Part shown: piece after piece, positions 24,969 through 35,110 of the stretch
Layout of the letters: each line of letters opens with the position of its first letter
How positions within the stretch are numbered: position 1 is the stretch's first letter
Assembly (NCBI RefSeq): GCF_001414055.1
Contig: NZ_CP013002.1
Coordinates: forward strand, 3,782,001 to 3,846,000
DNA: 64,000 nt
Reading direction: 5' to 3'
Source: Caulobacter henricii
Lineage (GTDB): Bacteria; Pseudomonadota; Alphaproteobacteria; Caulobacterales; Caulobacteraceae
The notes under the pieces: generated by a model
The model's database searches: none
The model's input: the letters and a program-made list of their open reading frames with translations, nothing else
Told to the model about the DNA's origin: nothing
Made by a program: the position numbers and the translations under genes

Positions 24969-26311
24969 TGACCGATACGATCTTCGCCCTGGCCACGGCG
25001 GCCGGGCGGGCGGCCGTGGCTGTGGTGCGAATCTCGGGCCCGGCCACTTTGCACGTGGTCTCGGCCCTGGCCGGCAAGGTACCGCCGGCGCGCCTTGCGG
25101 CCTTGCGGCGGCTGAAGCATCGGGGCATCGAGCTGGACGAGGCCCTGGTGCTGCGGTTCCAGGGGCCGGCGAGCTATACCGGTGAGGACGCGGCGGAGTT
25201 TCACGTGCACGGCGGTCGGGCTGTGGTCGATGCCCTGATGCTGGCCCTGGCGGATCTGGGCCTGAGGCTGGCGGAGCCCGGTGAGTTCACCCGGCGGGCC
25301 TTCGAGAACGGCAAGCTGGATCTCGCCCAGGCTGAAGGCGTGGCCGATCTGATCGACGCTGAGACCGAGGCCCAGCGTCGCCAGGCGCTCGGCCAGGTCG
25401 GGGGAGCTTTGACCCGGCGTTATGATCGCTGGCGGGATCTGCTGGTTGAATCCCTGGCCATGCTCGAGGCGGCGGTAGACTTCCCGGATGAGGATCTTCC
25501 CGAGGCCGTGGCCCAACGCGCGCGTCCTGGGCTGGTGGCCCTGGCCTCCGAGATCGATGCGGCCCTGGCCGATGTTTCCCGTGGTCACAGGGTGCGTGAC
25601 GGCTATCGGATCGCCCTGGTCGGGGCACCCAATGCCGGCAAGAGCACGGTCCTGAACGGTCTGGTCGAACGTGAGGCGGCTATTGTTACCGCCATTGCCG
25701 GTACGACCCGTGACATTATCGAGGTTCCCCTGGAGCTTGGGGGCTACCGGGTGTTGCTGGCCGATACGGCCGGCCTGCGTGATACCGACGACGTGGTCGA
25801 AGCTGAGGGTGTCCGCCGGGCCCGGACCTGGTCGAGCGAAGCGGATCTGCGCCTCTGGATCGTCGATGGTTTTCACGTGGAACAACTCGACCTTGACGAA
25901 GGCCCCGTACTGTCTGCGGGGGACTGGGTGGTGATCAACAAGATGGATATCGCCGATCCGGCCGCTGCGTCGCTGGTGGCCAAGGGGCTGCGGAACCGGG
26001 GTCTGATGGTAACCACCGTCTCGGCCCGGGCTCCGGGTGAGCTCGACCGGCTCAAGGCGGCCCTGGTGGACCACGTGACGGAGGCCTTGTCGGGCTCTGA
26101 GTTTCCGGCCGCGACGCGCTTGCGGCATGCCGAACGTTTGCGGGAAGCCCGTGCGTTTCTGGCCAGGGCTCTGTCGTCGGAGGGCCTGGAAGTCGAGCTG
26201 GCGGCCGAAGATGTCCGACTGACCGCCCGCGCCCTGGGCCGGATCACCGGCACGATCGATGCCGAAGATGTGCTGGACCGGGTCTTCTCGAGCTTCTGCA
26301 TCGGCAAGTAG
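24968..26311 (+). CDS. mnmE: tRNA modification GTPase MnmE (TrmE)
   Basis: With MnmG it makes the cmnm5U34 modification in tRNA. Order of domains: N-terminal folate-binding domain ([19 protein letters not shown]), helical domain, inserted G domain (G1 GAPNAGKST near residue 223, G3 [11 protein letters not shown]4 NKMD), and the C-terminal SSFCIGK with the essential Cys. 447 residues is normal. A parS site lies inside the G domain coding region. The gene precedes mnmG by 168 bp that contain two more parS sites. Confidence 0.97.
   Translation: MTDTIFALATAAGRAAVAVVRISGPATLHVVSALAGKVPPARLAALRRLKHRGIELDEALVLRFQGPASYTGEDAAEFHVHGGRAVVDALMLALADLGLRLAEPGEFTRRAFENGKLDLAQAEGVADLIDAETEAQRRQALGQVGGALTRRYDRWRDLLVESLAMLEAAVDFPDEDLPEAVAQRARPGLVALASEIDAALADVSRGHRVRDGYRIALVGAPNAGKSTVLNGLVEREAAIVTAIAGTTRDIIEVPLELGGYRVLLADTAGLRDTDDVVEAEGVRRARTWSSEADLRLWIVDGFHVEQLDLDEGPVLSAGDWVVINKMDIADPAAASLVAKGLRNRGLMVTTVSARAPGELDRLKAALVDHVTEALSGSEFPAATRLRHAERLREARAFLARALSSEGLEVELAAEDVRLTARALGRITGTIDAEDVLDRVFSSFCIGK
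25869..25884. other. parS site 2 (inside mnmE)
   Basis: GTTTTCACGTGGAACA keeps the TTCACGTG core and the right half GAACA; mismatches are at positions 1, 2 and 12 of the 16-mer. The coding frame of mnmE runs through it (residues near 303). Confidence 0.75.
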
Positions 26312-26327
26312 GGTTTCACGTGGAACA
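26312..26327. other. parS site 3
   Basis: GGTTTCACGTGGAACA matches 14 of 16 consensus positions. It starts one base after the mnmE stop. Confidence 0.85.
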
Positions 26328-26335
26328 CTGACAGC

Positions 26336-26344
26336 TTGTCCACA
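26336..26344 (+). promoter_or_regulatory. DnaA-box-like sequence between two parS sites
   Basis: TTGTCCACA differs from the consensus TTATCCACA by one base. It sits between parS sites 3 and 4, 7.8 kb from the proposed origin. A nine-base motif with one mismatch is expected by chance now and then, so the call is modest. Confidence 0.4.
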
Positions 26345-26368
26345 GGCTGATCACAGTTGCGTCCCGGC

Positions 26369-26384
26369 TGTTTCACGTGAAACG
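26369..26384. other. parS site 4 (near-perfect)
   Basis: TGTTTCACGTGAAACG matches 15 of 16 positions of the universal parS consensus, the best in the window. It is intergenic between mnmE and mnmG. Confidence 0.93.
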
Positions 26385-26435
26385 TCGCGGACTCAGATCG
26401 ACCTTTTTGCCCCAAGCGCGTATAGAGAAGTCCAG

Positions 26436-26458
26436 CGCCCCCGCCAGACCCGGGGGCG
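26436..26458 (+). promoter_or_regulatory. Hairpin just before the mnmG ribosome-binding site
   Basis: CGCCCCCG pairs with CGGGGGCG around CCAGACC, followed by only two T. It ends seven bases before the TGAGG used by mnmG, so it may affect mnmG translation or readthrough from mnmE. A possible -10 (TATAGA at 26421) precedes it. Confidence 0.45.
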
Positions 26459-26479
26459 TTCGCATTGAGGCCTATTGCT

Positions 26480-28333
26480 TTGTCCAACTCCTGGGATGTC
26501 ATCGTCATTGGCGGCGGTCATGCCGGCTGCGAAGCCGCCAGTGCGGCGGCGCGGACCGGTGTGCGAACGCTGCTGTTGACGCACAAACTTGAGACCATCG
26601 GCGAGATGTCCTGCAACCCGGCCATTGGCGGCCTGGGCAAGGGCCATCTGGTTCGCGAAATCGATGCCCTCGACGGCGTTATGGGCCGGATGGCTGACAA
26701 GGCCGGGATCCAGTTCCGGATGCTCAATCGCTCCAAGGGGCCTGCCGTGCGGGGGCCGCGCTCCCAGATCGACCGTCGGCTCTATCGTGAGGCAATGCAG
26801 GCCGAGCTGAATGCCACGTGTAACCTCGAGATCATTGCAGCGGCCGCCGAAGATCTCGTCGTCGAAGACGGCAAGGTCACCGGTGTGGTCGATGGGGCAG
26901 GGGTGACCTATCGGGCACCGCGGGTGGTCCTGACCACCGGCACCTTCCTGAAAGGGGTCATCCATCTGGGCGAGACCCGTACCCCGGCCGGTCGTGTCGG
27001 GGATGCGCCGTCAATCGGTCTGTCCGACCGCCTCTATGGCCTGAACTTCCACATGGGACGGCTCAAGACCGGCACGCCGGCCCGTCTCGACGGCACGACG
27101 ATCGGCTGGGATCGCCTCGAGATGCAGGCGGCCGATGAAGAGCCGGTACCGTTTTCGTTTCTGACCGATCGGATCACCGTCCCGCAGATCCAGTGCGGCG
27201 TGACCTATACGACGGCCGAGACCCACCAGATCATCGCCGATCGCCTGGGCGAGTCCGCCGTCTATGGCGGTCGTGCCACGGGGATTGGGCCGCGCTATTG
27301 CCCCTCGATCGAGGACAAGGTGGTGCGCTTCGCCGACAAGGCCAGCCACCAGATCTTCCTGGAGCCGGAAGGCCTCGACGATCCGACCGTCTATCCCAAC
27401 GGGATTTCGACCTCGGTTTCGGAAGAGACCCAGCTGATGTTCCTGCGGACCATCCCGGGTCTGGAGCAGGTCGAGGTCAAGCGCTTCGGCTATGCGATCG
27501 AATATGACTTTGTCGATCCCCGTGAACTGTTCCCGACCCTGGAGACCAAGCGCCTGCCCGGTCTCTATCTGGCCGGCCAGATCAATGGCACGACGGGTTA
27601 TGAGGAGGCGGGGGCCCAGGGCCTGGTCGCCGGCCTCAATGCCGCCCTGGCGGTTCAGGGCCGTGAGCCTGCGATCTTCGCCCGCGATGAAGCCTATATC
27701 GGCGTGATGATCGACGACCTCGTCACCCGTGGCGTCACCGAGCCTTATCGGATGTTCACCAGCCGGGCCGAGTTCCGCCTGACCCTGAGGGCAGACAATG
27801 CCGATCAGCGTCTCACCGATCGCGGCATAGCCCTTGGCCTGGTCGGCCCGGTGCGTGCCGAGGCCTGGGGGGCCAAGAAGGCCCAACTGAAGGCCGCCCG
27901 GGCCTTTGCCCGGTCGGTTAGCCTGACCCCGCCCGAAGCCCAGAAGGCGGGCTTCAAGGTCAAGGAAGACGGTGAGCGCCGCAATATCTTTGCCCTGCTG
28001 GCCTATCCGGATGCGACCCTCGATCGGCTGGCTGAGGTCTGGCCCGAGGTTTCCACGTGGAACATGGCCGTCCGGGAGCAGATCGAGATTGAGGCCACCT
28101 ATGCGGGCTATCTCGACCGCCAGCGCGCCGATGCCGAATCCTTCCGCAAGGAGGAAGATCTCCGCCTGCCCGCCGATCTCGACTATGGGGCCATTGGCAG
28201 CCTTTCGAACGAGGTCCGCGAGAAGCTGGTGAGGGTCAAGCCCCTGACCCTGGGCCAAGCCGCCCGGATTGAAGGCGTGACGCCGGGAGCCCTGACCGCG
28301 CTCCTCGCCCACGTGCGCCGTCATGCCGCCTGA
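26480..28333 (+). CDS. mnmG: tRNA uridine-5-carboxymethylaminomethyl modification enzyme MnmG (GidA)
   Basis: MnmG is the FAD protein that, with MnmE, modifies U34 of tRNA. The FAD motif [14 protein letters not shown] is at residue 5 onwards, followed by [23 protein letters not shown] and the catalytic-Cys region. I take the TTG at 26480 as the start (product [13 protein letters not shown]) because TGAGG lies at a good distance and homologues begin just before the FAD strand; the frame also offers a TTG at 26465. 617 residues is normal. It overlaps rsmG by 11 bases and contains parS site 5. Confidence 0.95.
   Translation: MSNSWDVIVIGGGHAGCEAASAAARTGVRTLLLTHKLETIGEMSCNPAIGGLGKGHLVREIDALDGVMGRMADKAGIQFRMLNRSKGPAVRGPRSQIDRRLYREAMQAELNATCNLEIIAAAAEDLVVEDGKVTGVVDGAGVTYRAPRVVLTTGTFLKGVIHLGETRTPAGRVGDAPSIGLSDRLYGLNFHMGRLKTGTPARLDGTTIGWDRLEMQAADEEPVPFSFLTDRITVPQIQCGVTYTTAETHQIIADRLGESAVYGGRATGIGPRYCPSIEDKVVRFADKASHQIFLEPEGLDDPTVYPNGISTSVSEETQLMFLRTIPGLEQVEVKRFGYAIEYDFVDPRELFPTLETKRLPGLYLAGQINGTTGYEEAGAQGLVAGLNAALAVQGREPAIFARDEAYIGVMIDDLVTRGVTEPYRMFTSRAEFRLTLRADNADQRLTDRGIALGLVGPVRAEAWGAKKAQLKAARAFARSVSLTPPEAQKAGFKVKEDGERRNIFALLAYPDATLDRLAEVWPEVSTWNMAVREQIEIEATYAGYLDRQRADAESFRKEEDLRLPADLDYGAIGSLSNEVREKLVRVKPLTLGQAARIEGVTPGALTALLAHVRRHAA
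28049..28064. other. parS site 5 (inside mnmG)
   Basis: GTTTCCACGTGGAACA has a fully palindromic TTCCACGTGGAA core, the form also seen at Caulobacter parS sites. It is coding sequence of mnmG (near residue 525). Confidence 0.8.
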
Positions 28334-28985
28334 GATCCTGACCCAGAGCCCGCCACCGGCCGAGCCGATGCTGGATGCAGCGGCCTATCAAGCCCTGACC
28401 GGGGTCTCGGACCGCCAATTGGCGGACCTGGCCCGCTATCAGGAGCTGCTGGCCACGTGGAACGCGGTGATGAACCTCGTCGGCCCGGCGACCCTGGCCA
28501 CCTATTGGACAAGGCATGCCCTCGACAGCTCGCAGCTGCTCGATCTGGCTCCCGGCGCAAAGATCTGGGCAGACCTTGGTGCCGGGGCGGGTCTGCCCGG
28601 GGTCGTTCTGGCCATACTTCTGAAGGACACACCGGGTGCGACCGTCCATCTCGTCGAGAGCATGGCCAAGCGCTGCCGGTTCCTGTCCGAGGTGGTTACC
28701 GCCCTCGACCTGCCGGCCCAGGTGCACAATGCCCGGGCCGAAGACCTGAAGCTCAAGGTCGAGGTCGTGACAGCCCGGGCCTGCGCGCCGATGACCCGGC
28801 TGCTGGGGTTCTCGCAACCCTATCTGCAGCGGGGTGCCCTGGGCCTGTTCCTCAAGGGGCAGGATGTGGCCAGTGAGCTGACCGAGGCCGGGAAGGCCTG
28901 GACCTTCGATGCCGAACTGCGACCCAGCCAAAGCGACCCTCGGGGTCGGATCGTTCAAGTAAAGGGGCTTTCCCGTGTCCGCTAA
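28323..28985 (+). CDS. rsmG: 16S rRNA (guanine527-N7)-methyltransferase RsmG (GidB)
   Basis: It methylates G527 of 16S rRNA with SAM. The Rossmann motif [18 protein letters not shown] is near residue 80, and the preceding [17 protein letters not shown] is the usual family opening. 220 residues fits. Its start lies within the end of mnmG and its end overlaps the parA start by 11 bases, making mnmG-rsmG-parA-parB one unit. A weak parS-like site is inside it. Confidence 0.95.
   Translation: MPPEILTQSPPPAEPMLDAAAYQALTGVSDRQLADLARYQELLATWNAVMNLVGPATLATYWTRHALDSSQLLDLAPGAKIWADLGAGAGLPGVVLAILLKDTPGATVHLVESMAKRCRFLSEVVTALDLPAQVHNARAEDLKLKVEVVTARACAPMTRLLGFSQPYLQRGALGLFLKGQDVASELTEAGKAWTFDAELRPSQSDPRGRIVQVKGLSRVR
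28449..28464. other. Weak parS-like site 6 (inside rsmG)
   Basis: CTGGCCACGTGGAACG keeps the CCACGTGG core and right half but has a poor left half. It lies 400 bp from site 5. ParB binding is uncertain. Confidence 0.4.
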
Positions 28986-29787
28986 GCCACTCCAGCCGCT
29001 CCGCGTTCTCGCCATCGCCAACCAGAAGGGTGGCGTCGGCAAGACCACGACGGCGATCAATCTGGGCACGGCCCTGGCTGCCTGTGGCGAACGAGTCCTG
29101 CTGATCGACGCCGATCCGCAGGGCAACTGTTCGACGGGCCTCGGCATCACCCGCCAGCAGCGTCGCACCACCCTCTATGACGTGCTGATGGGAGAGTCGC
29201 CGGTGGTCGATGCCGCCGTATCGACTAGCCTGCCGGGTCTCGACGTCGTGCCGGCTGATGCCGACCTGTCCGGTGTCGAACTGGAACTGGGTCAGACGGC
29301 CCGCCGGTCCTACCGGCTGCGCGACGCCCTTGAGCCCCTGCGGGCCGGCGGGCCCTATAGCTATGTGCTGATCGATTGTCCGCCGTCGCTGAACGTCCTG
29401 ACCGTCAATGCCATGACCGCCGCCGATGCGGTGTTCGTGCCCCTGCAGTGCGAGTTCTTCGCTCTCGAAGGTTTGACCCAGTTGATCCGGACCATCGAGC
29501 GCGTCCGCGGCAGCCTCAATCCGCACCTCGAGATCCAGGGTGTGGTCCTGACCATGTACGACAAGCGCAATAGCCTGTCCGAACAGGTGGCCAAGGACGT
29601 CCGGGCCCATTTCGGCGACAAGGTCTATGACGCTGTCATTCCGCGCAATGTGCGGGTTTCGGAGGCGCCGTCCTTCGGCAAGCCCGTCCTGCTCTATGAT
29701 CTGAAATGCGCCGGCAGCCAGGCCTATCTGAAACTGGCCCGGGAAGTGATCAGCCGCGAACGGGCCCGCCTGTCCCAGGCCGCCTAG
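28975..29787 (+). CDS. parA: Chromosome partitioning ATPase ParA
   Basis: ParA binds DNA nonspecifically as an ATP dimer and draws the ParB-parS complex across the cell. The deviant Walker A KGGVGKTTTAINLGTAL, with both Lys residues, starts near residue 17; the Walker A' DADPQGNCSTGLG follows, and the Walker B strand is VLIDCPPSLN. The GTG start at 28975 is inside the end of rsmG; homologues also begin MSAxPLRVLAIANQKGG. 270 residues is usual for chromosomal ParA (Soj). It is followed by parB after 61 bp. Confidence 0.96.
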   Translation: MSAKPLQPLRVLAIANQKGGVGKTTTAINLGTALAACGERVLLIDADPQGNCSTGLGITRQQRRTTLYDVLMGESPVVDAAVSTSLPGLDVVPADADLSGVELELGQTARRSYRLRDALEPLRAGGPYSYVLIDCPPSLNVLTVNAMTAADAVFVPLQCEFFALEGLTQLIRTIERVRGSLNPHLEIQGVVLTMYDKRNSLSEQVAKDVRAHFGDKVYDAVIPRNVRVSEAPSFGKPVLLYDLKCAGSQAYLKLAREVISRERARLSQAA

Positions 29788-29848
29788 AACCAGAACAACA
29801 GTCGTTTCGAGCTTGAAGATGGAGTCCGTCGTGGTGGGAGAGCCGGGT

Positions 29849-30733
29849 ATGGCCGAAGGGCGTAGGGGTTTGGGTCGCGGTCTGTCCGCCCTGCTGGGCG
29901 AGGTCGAAGCCGCGCCGGCCCAGGCCCCGGGCGAACGGCTCGGCGGGGCCAATGAGGCTCCGATCGAACTGCTGCGGCGCAATCCTGACCAGCCTCGCCG
30001 GACCTTCCGGGAAGACGATCTGGTCGAGCTGTCCAACTCGATCCGCGAAAAGGGCATCTTGCAGCCCATCCTGGTGCGGCCGGCCCCAGGCGCGGACGGG
30101 GAATACCAGATCGTCGCCGGCGAACGCCGCTGGCGTGCGGCCCAGCGCGCCGGTCTGAAGACGGTGCCGATCCTGGTCCGCGATCTGGATGATCTGGCGG
30201 TCCTTGAGATCGGCATCATCGAGAACGTCCAGCGGTCTGACCTGAACATCCTGGAAGAGGCCCTGTCCTACCGGGTGCTGATGGACAAGTTCGACCGGAC
30301 CCAGGACAACATCGCCCAGACTATCGGCAAGAGCCGCAGCCATGTCGCCAACACCCTGCGGCTTCTGGCCCTGCCCGATGAGGTCCAGGCGCATCTGGTC
30401 AGTGGCGAACTGTCGGCGGGCCATGCCCGCGCCATCGCCGCGGCCGAAGACCCGGCAGCCCTGGCCCGCGAGATCATCGAGCGCGGTCTTTCGGTTCGTG
30501 ACACCGAGGCCCTGGCCCGCAAGTCGCCAGGCGGCGGGTCGTCCAAGAGCAAGGGTGGCCGTCCGGCCAAGGTCAAGGACACCGACACCCAGGCGCTCGA
30601 GCATGACCTGTCCTCAGTGCTGGGTCTGACCGTGGTCATCGATCACCGCGACGGTGCCGGTCAGCTGACCGTCAGCTACGCGACGCTCGAACAACTCGAC
30701 GACCTTTGCAACCGTCTGACGCGCGGGGTCTGA
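29849..30733 (+). CDS. parB: Chromosome partitioning protein ParB (CTPase, parS-binding)
   Basis: ParB loads at parS as a CTP-dependent clamp and spreads. The 294-residue product starts MAEGRRGLGRGLSALLGE, the ParA-interacting tail seen in Caulobacter ParB. The CTP-binding GERRWRA motif is near residue 90, the helix-turn-helix in DNIAQTIGKSRSHVANTLRLL near 155-175, then a Lys/Gly-rich linker and a C-terminal dimer domain. The ATG at 29849 with GGGAG upstream is preferred over the frame's earlier codon at 29813. Its expected binding sites lie 1.4-6.4 kb upstream. Confidence 0.96.
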   Translation: MAEGRRGLGRGLSALLGEVEAAPAQAPGERLGGANEAPIELLRRNPDQPRRTFREDDLVELSNSIREKGILQPILVRPAPGADGEYQIVAGERRWRAAQRAGLKTVPILVRDLDDLAVLEIGIIENVQRSDLNILEEALSYRVLMDKFDRTQDNIAQTIGKSRSHVANTLRLLALPDEVQAHLVSGELSAGHARAIAAAEDPAALAREIIERGLSVRDTEALARKSPGGGSSKSKGGRPAKVKDTDTQALEHDLSSVLGLTVVIDHRDGAGQLTVSYATLEQLDDLCNRLTRGV

Positions 30734-30904
30734 TCAGGCGCACACAATGGGTTTTCGAAAGGTGTGAAACCACAGGTTTTGACCCCGCTCTGTGGCGCAC
30801 AGAAGGGCGTCCTTCCGTACTCGGGGAGGCGCCATTTTTGTCAGAGGACGCTGAAATTCGCGAAAATCGTCGCAAGACGCTGTTCCGCAAGGCTTTCCCG
30901 AAAG

Positions 30905-30913
30905 TCATCCACA
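30905..30913 (+). promoter_or_regulatory. DnaA-box-like sequence after parB
   Basis: TCATCCACA differs by one base from TTATCCACA. It lies in the 215-bp gap between parB and holA, which otherwise holds no gene. Confidence 0.35.
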
Positions 30914-30923
30914 GGTGAGCAAG

Positions 30924-30961
30924 GGCCCGTTTTCGGGCCGTTCTGGGCCTAGAGGCCCAGA
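30924..30961. terminator. Two adjacent hairpins between convergent parB and holA
   Basis: GGCCCG-TTTT-CGGGCC (30924-30939) is followed by a 20-bp near-continuous palindrome (TCTGGGCCT at 30942-30950, AG, AGGCCCAGA at 30953-30961) that covers the holA stop codon. Neither is followed by a T tract, so termination may be Rho-dependent or inefficient. Confidence 0.5.
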
Positions 30962-32001
30962 CGCCGGGCCCGGCCGGCGATCATCAGGGCGAGGCGTTCG
31001 GAAATCAGCTGGTCAGGCGATCCCGAGGTCTTGCAGGCCCGATCGGCATTGAGGATCTCGCCCTGGATCTCCAGCAGCAGGTCCAGGGTCCAGGCCCGGG
31101 CCTGGCGCAGAAATTCGCGTTCCTGTTTCCAGAACACGCCGGAGGCCTTGGCGGCCGCCGTCAGGTCAATGCCGTTCTTGTGCAGGGTGAGGGTCCGGCG
31201 CAAGCGACCCAGGTGATAGCCCATGGCCCGCACCGCTGCGGGTCCGCCTTCGCCTTCGGCGGCTGCGCGCCGCAGACCGGCCTGGGCCGCCCCGAGCCGA
31301 CCCCCAAAGGCATCGATGGCCGCGTCACCCAGAGAGGCCTCCGGCTCGACGCCGAGAAACTCGGTCAGGTCGGCGGCGGTGGCGTTGACGCCGCTCCCGG
31401 GGCCGAGGAACAGGGCCAGGCGCTCGATCTCCATCCGGGCCACGCCGCGTTCCTTGGGCAGGCGTGAAACAAAAAGATCGAGGGCCTCGCCGTTCAGGCT
31501 GACCTTGTCGCGGGCCAGGGTTTCCCGCGCCATGCGGGCCATGTCGCCGGCCTCGTCCTCGTAGCAGGGAATGACCGCGCAGCCGCCGGCCTTCTCGCCG
31601 ACCTTGCGCAGGGTCGAGTCGCGACCCAGAGCGCCGGCCTCGACGATGAACAGGGCTTCGGGATTGAGCTGGCCGTCGACATGGCGGGTCAGGGCCTCGG
31701 CCGTCGCCTTGTCCGGTCCGGCCTTGTCTCCGGTCAGTCGCAGGCGCACAAGCCGCCGTCCCCCCATCATCGACAGGGCCGAAAGCTCTTCCTCCAGCTT
31801 GCCCGGATGGGATTCGACATCGCTCTCGGTCAGCTGGGCGGTATCGAACGGATCGTCGGGCCGGGCAAAGAGCCGCTTGGCCAGCTGATCGGCCCGGTCG
31901 CGCACCACGCCGCGATCCTTGCCATAGATGACGACGGCCCGGATATCCGGGGCCGGATCCTTCAGGAAGCGTTCGACATCCGGCCGCTTGGACAGGATCA
32001 T
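30949..32001 (-). CDS. holA: DNA polymerase III delta subunit
   Basis: Delta opens the beta clamp in the clamp loader. The 350-residue product starts MILSKRPDVERFLKDPAPDI, with AVVIYGKDRGVVRDRADQLAKRL at the N-terminal nucleotide-fold strand, the usual RRLVRLRLTGDK strand and the later helical region FLGVEPEASLGDAAIDAFGG. I start at the ATG at 32001; the longer frame covers the lptE tail. It is the last gene of leuS-lptE-holA, with a 10-bp gap after lptE. Confidence 0.93.
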   Translation of the reverse strand: MILSKRPDVERFLKDPAPDIRAVVIYGKDRGVVRDRADQLAKRLFARPDDPFDTAQLTESDVESHPGKLEEELSALSMMGGRRLVRLRLTGDKAGPDKATAEALTRHVDGQLNPEALFIVEAGALGRDSTLRKVGEKAGGCAVIPCYEDEAGDMARMARETLARDKVSLNGEALDLFVSRLPKERGVARMEIERLALFLGPGSGVNATAADLTEFLGVEPEASLGDAAIDAFGGRLGAAQAGLRRAAAEGEGGPAAVRAMGYHLGRLRRTLTLHKNGIDLTAAAKASGVFWKQEREFLRQARAWTLDLLLEIQGEILNADRACKTSGSPDQLISERLALMIAGRARRLGL

Positions 32002-32011
32002 GGTGCGGGCG

Positions 32012-32515
32012 TCAGGACTTGATCTTGCGACCGCCCGCCATCCAGGCGGCGAGATCCAGCTGGATATTGCGCGCCACCTCGACCGCAGCCCGTTCCTGAC
32101 CGTCATTCTGGGCCACGATGGCCGAATAGGGCTGGTCGGCCGAGTCATAGGTCACAGCGGCCTCGCTGCGGCCCTTGCGGACCTCTACGCCGGTCTTGGC
32201 GTCGAGCAGGCGCCAGTTGACCACCATCCGCAGTTCATAGCGGTTGGCGACATTGTCGACCCGGACGCCCCGGGCATAGCGCTGCTCGTTGATGGCCAGC
32301 GTCAGCCGGTAGGCCGACGGCGAACCACTGCTGCGCACAAAGGCGTCATCCAGTTGCTCGCGCAGCAGGAAGCCCGCGCGGCCATCAGGCGCGACGGTTT
32401 CGATGGCCGCCAGTCCCGGCGTGACGCCCGGCGTCGCATAGAGCGGCGTGAACCCGCAGGCCGAAAGGCCGAGAGCCGAAGCGGCGAGGGCGCCCACCAG
32501 GAAAATGCGTGTCAT
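32012..32515 (-). CDS. lptE: LPS assembly lipoprotein LptE
   Basis: LptE plugs the LptD barrel in the outer membrane. The 167-residue precursor has a signal and lipobox (ALGLSACGFTPLY, Cys near residue 20) followed directly by the GFTPLY segment typical of LptE. No other domains are present. It lies three bases after the leuS stop and before holA, an arrangement shared with many bacteria. Confidence 0.92.
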   Translation of the reverse strand: MTRIFLVGALAASALGLSACGFTPLYATPGVTPGLAAIETVAPDGRAGFLLREQLDDAFVRSSGSPSAYRLTLAINEQRYARGVRVDNVANRYELRMVVNWRLLDAKTGVEVRKGRSEAAVTYDSADQPYSAIVAQNDGQERAAVEVARNIQLDLAAWMAGGRKIKS

Positions 32516-32518
32516 GGG

Positions 32519-35110
32519 TCAGTTGGCCACGATGTTGACGATACGGTCCTTGACCACGATCACCTTGCGGACCGTGACCCCCTCAAGGTGGGCCAGAACG
32601 GCGGGATCGGCCAGCGCGATCTTTTCGACCTCGGCTTCGGCGAGGCCGGCCTTGACCTTGATCTCGCCACGGCGCTTGCCGTTGATCTGGATCGGCAGGG
32701 TGCGCTCGTCATCGGCGGCCAGGGCGGCGTCGGCTATGGGCCAGGGCGCATCGACCACCAGGCCCTCGGCTCCGAGGCTGGCCCAGGCTTCTTCCGCCAG
32801 GTGCGGGGTAAAGGGGGCCACCAGGCGCGCCAGGATGTGCAGGGCTTCCTTGCGGGCGGCCAGCACAGCGGGCGTCGCACCTTCGGCCGGCGCGGCCTTC
32901 AGGGCGTTTAGGAACTCGTACAGACGGGCCACGCCGCTGTTGAAGCGGAAACCCTCGATGCTGTCGGTGACGAAGCCGATCAGCTTGTGGGCCGACTTGC
33001 GCAGGGCCAGGGCCATCTCGTCGGCCGGATCATGGGCAAAGTCGCCAGCCGGCTGGCTGTCGAACTCGTTCCACAACCGGTGGGTAAAGCGCCAGGACCC
33101 CTCGACGCCGCTATTGGTCCATTGCACATCGCGTTCGGGCGGGCTGTCGCTCATCACGAACAGACGGGCGGCATCCACGCCATAGGCGTCGAAGATGTCC
33201 TCGGGGGCGACGACGTTCTTCTTGGACTTCGACATCTTCTCGATGTCGCCGATCGTGATCGGCTCGCCGGTCGTAGCGTGCTTGGCGGTGCGGATGTTGT
33301 TTTCCGCCGTTACCACAACGTCGGAGGGTTCGACCCACTCGCCGGCGGTGTTCTTGTAGGCCTCGTGGGTGACCATGCCCTGGGTGAACAGGCCCGCGAA
33401 GGGTTCTTCCACCGATACCAGGCCCTCGTCCTTCAGGGCGCGGGTAATGAAGCGGGCATAGAGCAGGTGCAGGATCGCGTGCTCGACCCCGCCGATATAC
33501 TGGTCGACCGGCATCCAGTGATCGGCCGCCGCCTTGTCGATGCACTCGGCCGCCTCCGGATTGGCGAAGCGGGCGAAGTACCAGCTGCTGTCCATGAAGG
33601 TGTCCAGCGTGTCGGTCTCGCGCTGGGCCGCACCGCCGCAGGACGGACAGGTCGTGTGCTTCCAGGTCGGGTGGCGCACCAGCGGATTGCCCGGCTTGTC
33701 GGCCTCGAAGATGACGTCGTCCGGCAGCACCACCGGCAGCTGGTCTTCCGGCACCGGCACGGGGCCACAGGCCTCGCAATGGATGATCGGGATCGGGCAG
33801 CCCCAATAGCGCTGGCGGCTGACGCCCCAGTCGCGCAGGCGATAGACCGTCGCGCCCTGGCCCTGGTCCTGGGCCTCGATGCGGGCGATCGCCTCGGACT
33901 TGGCAGACTCGATATCCAGGCCGTCCAGGAACGACGACTTGTAGATCGAGCCGGGACCGACATAGGCCTCCTTGCCGATCTCGAAGGACGCCGGGTCCTC
34001 GCCGGGCGGCAGAACCACCGGCAGCACCGGCAGGTCGTACTTGCGGGCGAAGTCCAGGTCGCGCTGGTCATGGGCCGGGCAGGCGAAGATCGCCCCGGTG
34101 CCGTAGTCCATCAGGATGAAGTTGGCGATCCAGACCGGCAGGGTGATGGTCGGATCCAGCGGATGGACCACACGCAGGCCGGTGTCGCGACCCAGCTTTT
34201 CGGCCCCCTCGATATCGGCTTCCGAGGTGCCGCCCTTGCGGCATTCGGCGATAAAGGCCTGCAGCTCGGGATTGCCGGCCGCCAGCTGGTCGGCCAGCGG
34301 ATGCTCGGGCGCGATCCCGACGAAGCTGGCCCCGAACAGGGTATCGGGACGGGTGGTATAGACCTCCAGCCCGGCGTCATGGCCGGCCGGTGCAGCGCCA
34401 TCGAACTTGAAGGTGAAGCGCAGGCCCTTGGACCGGGCGATCCAGTTCTCCTGCATGATGCGGACTTTTTCAGGCCAGCGATCCAGGGTCTTCAGGCCCT
34501 CGATCAGGGCGTCTGCATAGTCGGTGATGCGCAGGAACCACTGGGTCAGCTTGCGCTTCTCGACCGGCGCGCCCGAGCGCCAGCCCTTGCCGTCGATGAC
34601 CTGCTCATTGGCCAGGACGGTCATGTCGACCGGGTCCCAGTTGACCGAGGCTTCCTTGCGATAGACCAGGCCGCGCTGCAGCAACTTCAGGAACCAGGCC
34701 TGCTGCTTGCCGTAATATTCCGGATCACAGGTGGCGAACTCGCGCGACCAGTCGATCGACAGGCCCAGGGCCTTCAGCTGCTCGCGCATGGCGGCGATAT
34801 TGTCGTAGGTCCAGCCCTTGGGGTGGACGCCGCGCTCCATGGCGGCGTTTTCGGCCGGCATGCCGAAGGCGTCCCAGCCCATCGGGTGAAGAACGCTGAA
34901 GCCCTGGGCACGCTTGTAGCGGGCCACGACGTCGCCCATGGCATAGTTGCGCACATGGCCCATATGGATGCGCCCCGACGGATAGGGGAACATCTCGAGC
35001 ACATAGTATTTCGGCCGCGCGTCCGAAATGTCCGCCGTCCGGAAAACGTCGGCTTTCGCCCAGGCGTCACGCCATTTGGGCTCGGTGTCTTTGGGATTGT
35101 AGCGGGCCAT
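32519..35110 (-). CDS. leuS: Leucyl-tRNA synthetase
   Basis: The class I synthetase has the HIGH motif as GRIHMGH (in [16 protein letters not shown] near residue 50), the CP1 editing domain (with [13 protein letters not shown]), a zinc-type insertion with paired cysteines (CEACGPV, CPSCGG), and the KMSKS motif in KMSKSKKN near residue 620. 863 residues is normal. I start at the ATG at 35110 ([17 protein letters not shown]); the frame's extra 19 codons upstream are not conserved-looking. Confidence 0.97.
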   Translation of the reverse strand: MARYNPKDTEPKWRDAWAKADVFRTADISDARPKYYVLEMFPYPSGRIHMGHVRNYAMGDVVARYKRAQGFSVLHPMGWDAFGMPAENAAMERGVHPKGWTYDNIAAMREQLKALGLSIDWSREFATCDPEYYGKQQAWFLKLLQRGLVYRKEASVNWDPVDMTVLANEQVIDGKGWRSGAPVEKRKLTQWFLRITDYADALIEGLKTLDRWPEKVRIMQENWIARSKGLRFTFKFDGAAPAGHDAGLEVYTTRPDTLFGASFVGIAPEHPLADQLAAGNPELQAFIAECRKGGTSEADIEGAEKLGRDTGLRVVHPLDPTITLPVWIANFILMDYGTGAIFACPAHDQRDLDFARKYDLPVLPVVLPPGEDPASFEIGKEAYVGPGSIYKSSFLDGLDIESAKSEAIARIEAQDQGQGATVYRLRDWGVSRQRYWGCPIPIIHCEACGPVPVPEDQLPVVLPDDVIFEADKPGNPLVRHPTWKHTTCPSCGGAAQRETDTLDTFMDSSWYFARFANPEAAECIDKAAADHWMPVDQYIGGVEHAILHLLYARFITRALKDEGLVSVEEPFAGLFTQGMVTHEAYKNTAGEWVEPSDVVVTAENNIRTAKHATTGEPITIGDIEKMSKSKKNVVAPEDIFDAYGVDAARLFVMSDSPPERDVQWTNSGVEGSWRFTHRLWNEFDSQPAGDFAHDPADEMALALRKSAHKLIGFVTDSIEGFRFNSGVARLYEFLNALKAAPAEGATPAVLAARKEALHILARLVAPFTPHLAEEAWASLGAEGLVVDAPWPIADAALAADDERTLPIQINGKRRGEIKVKAGLAEAEVEKIALADPAVLAHLEGVTVRKVIVVKDRIVNIVAN

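Noticed and set aside
24662..26128. 488-codon minus-strand frame opposite mnmE
   Set aside because: mnmE carries GTPase motifs and the CIGK tail; the antisense product is low-complexity.
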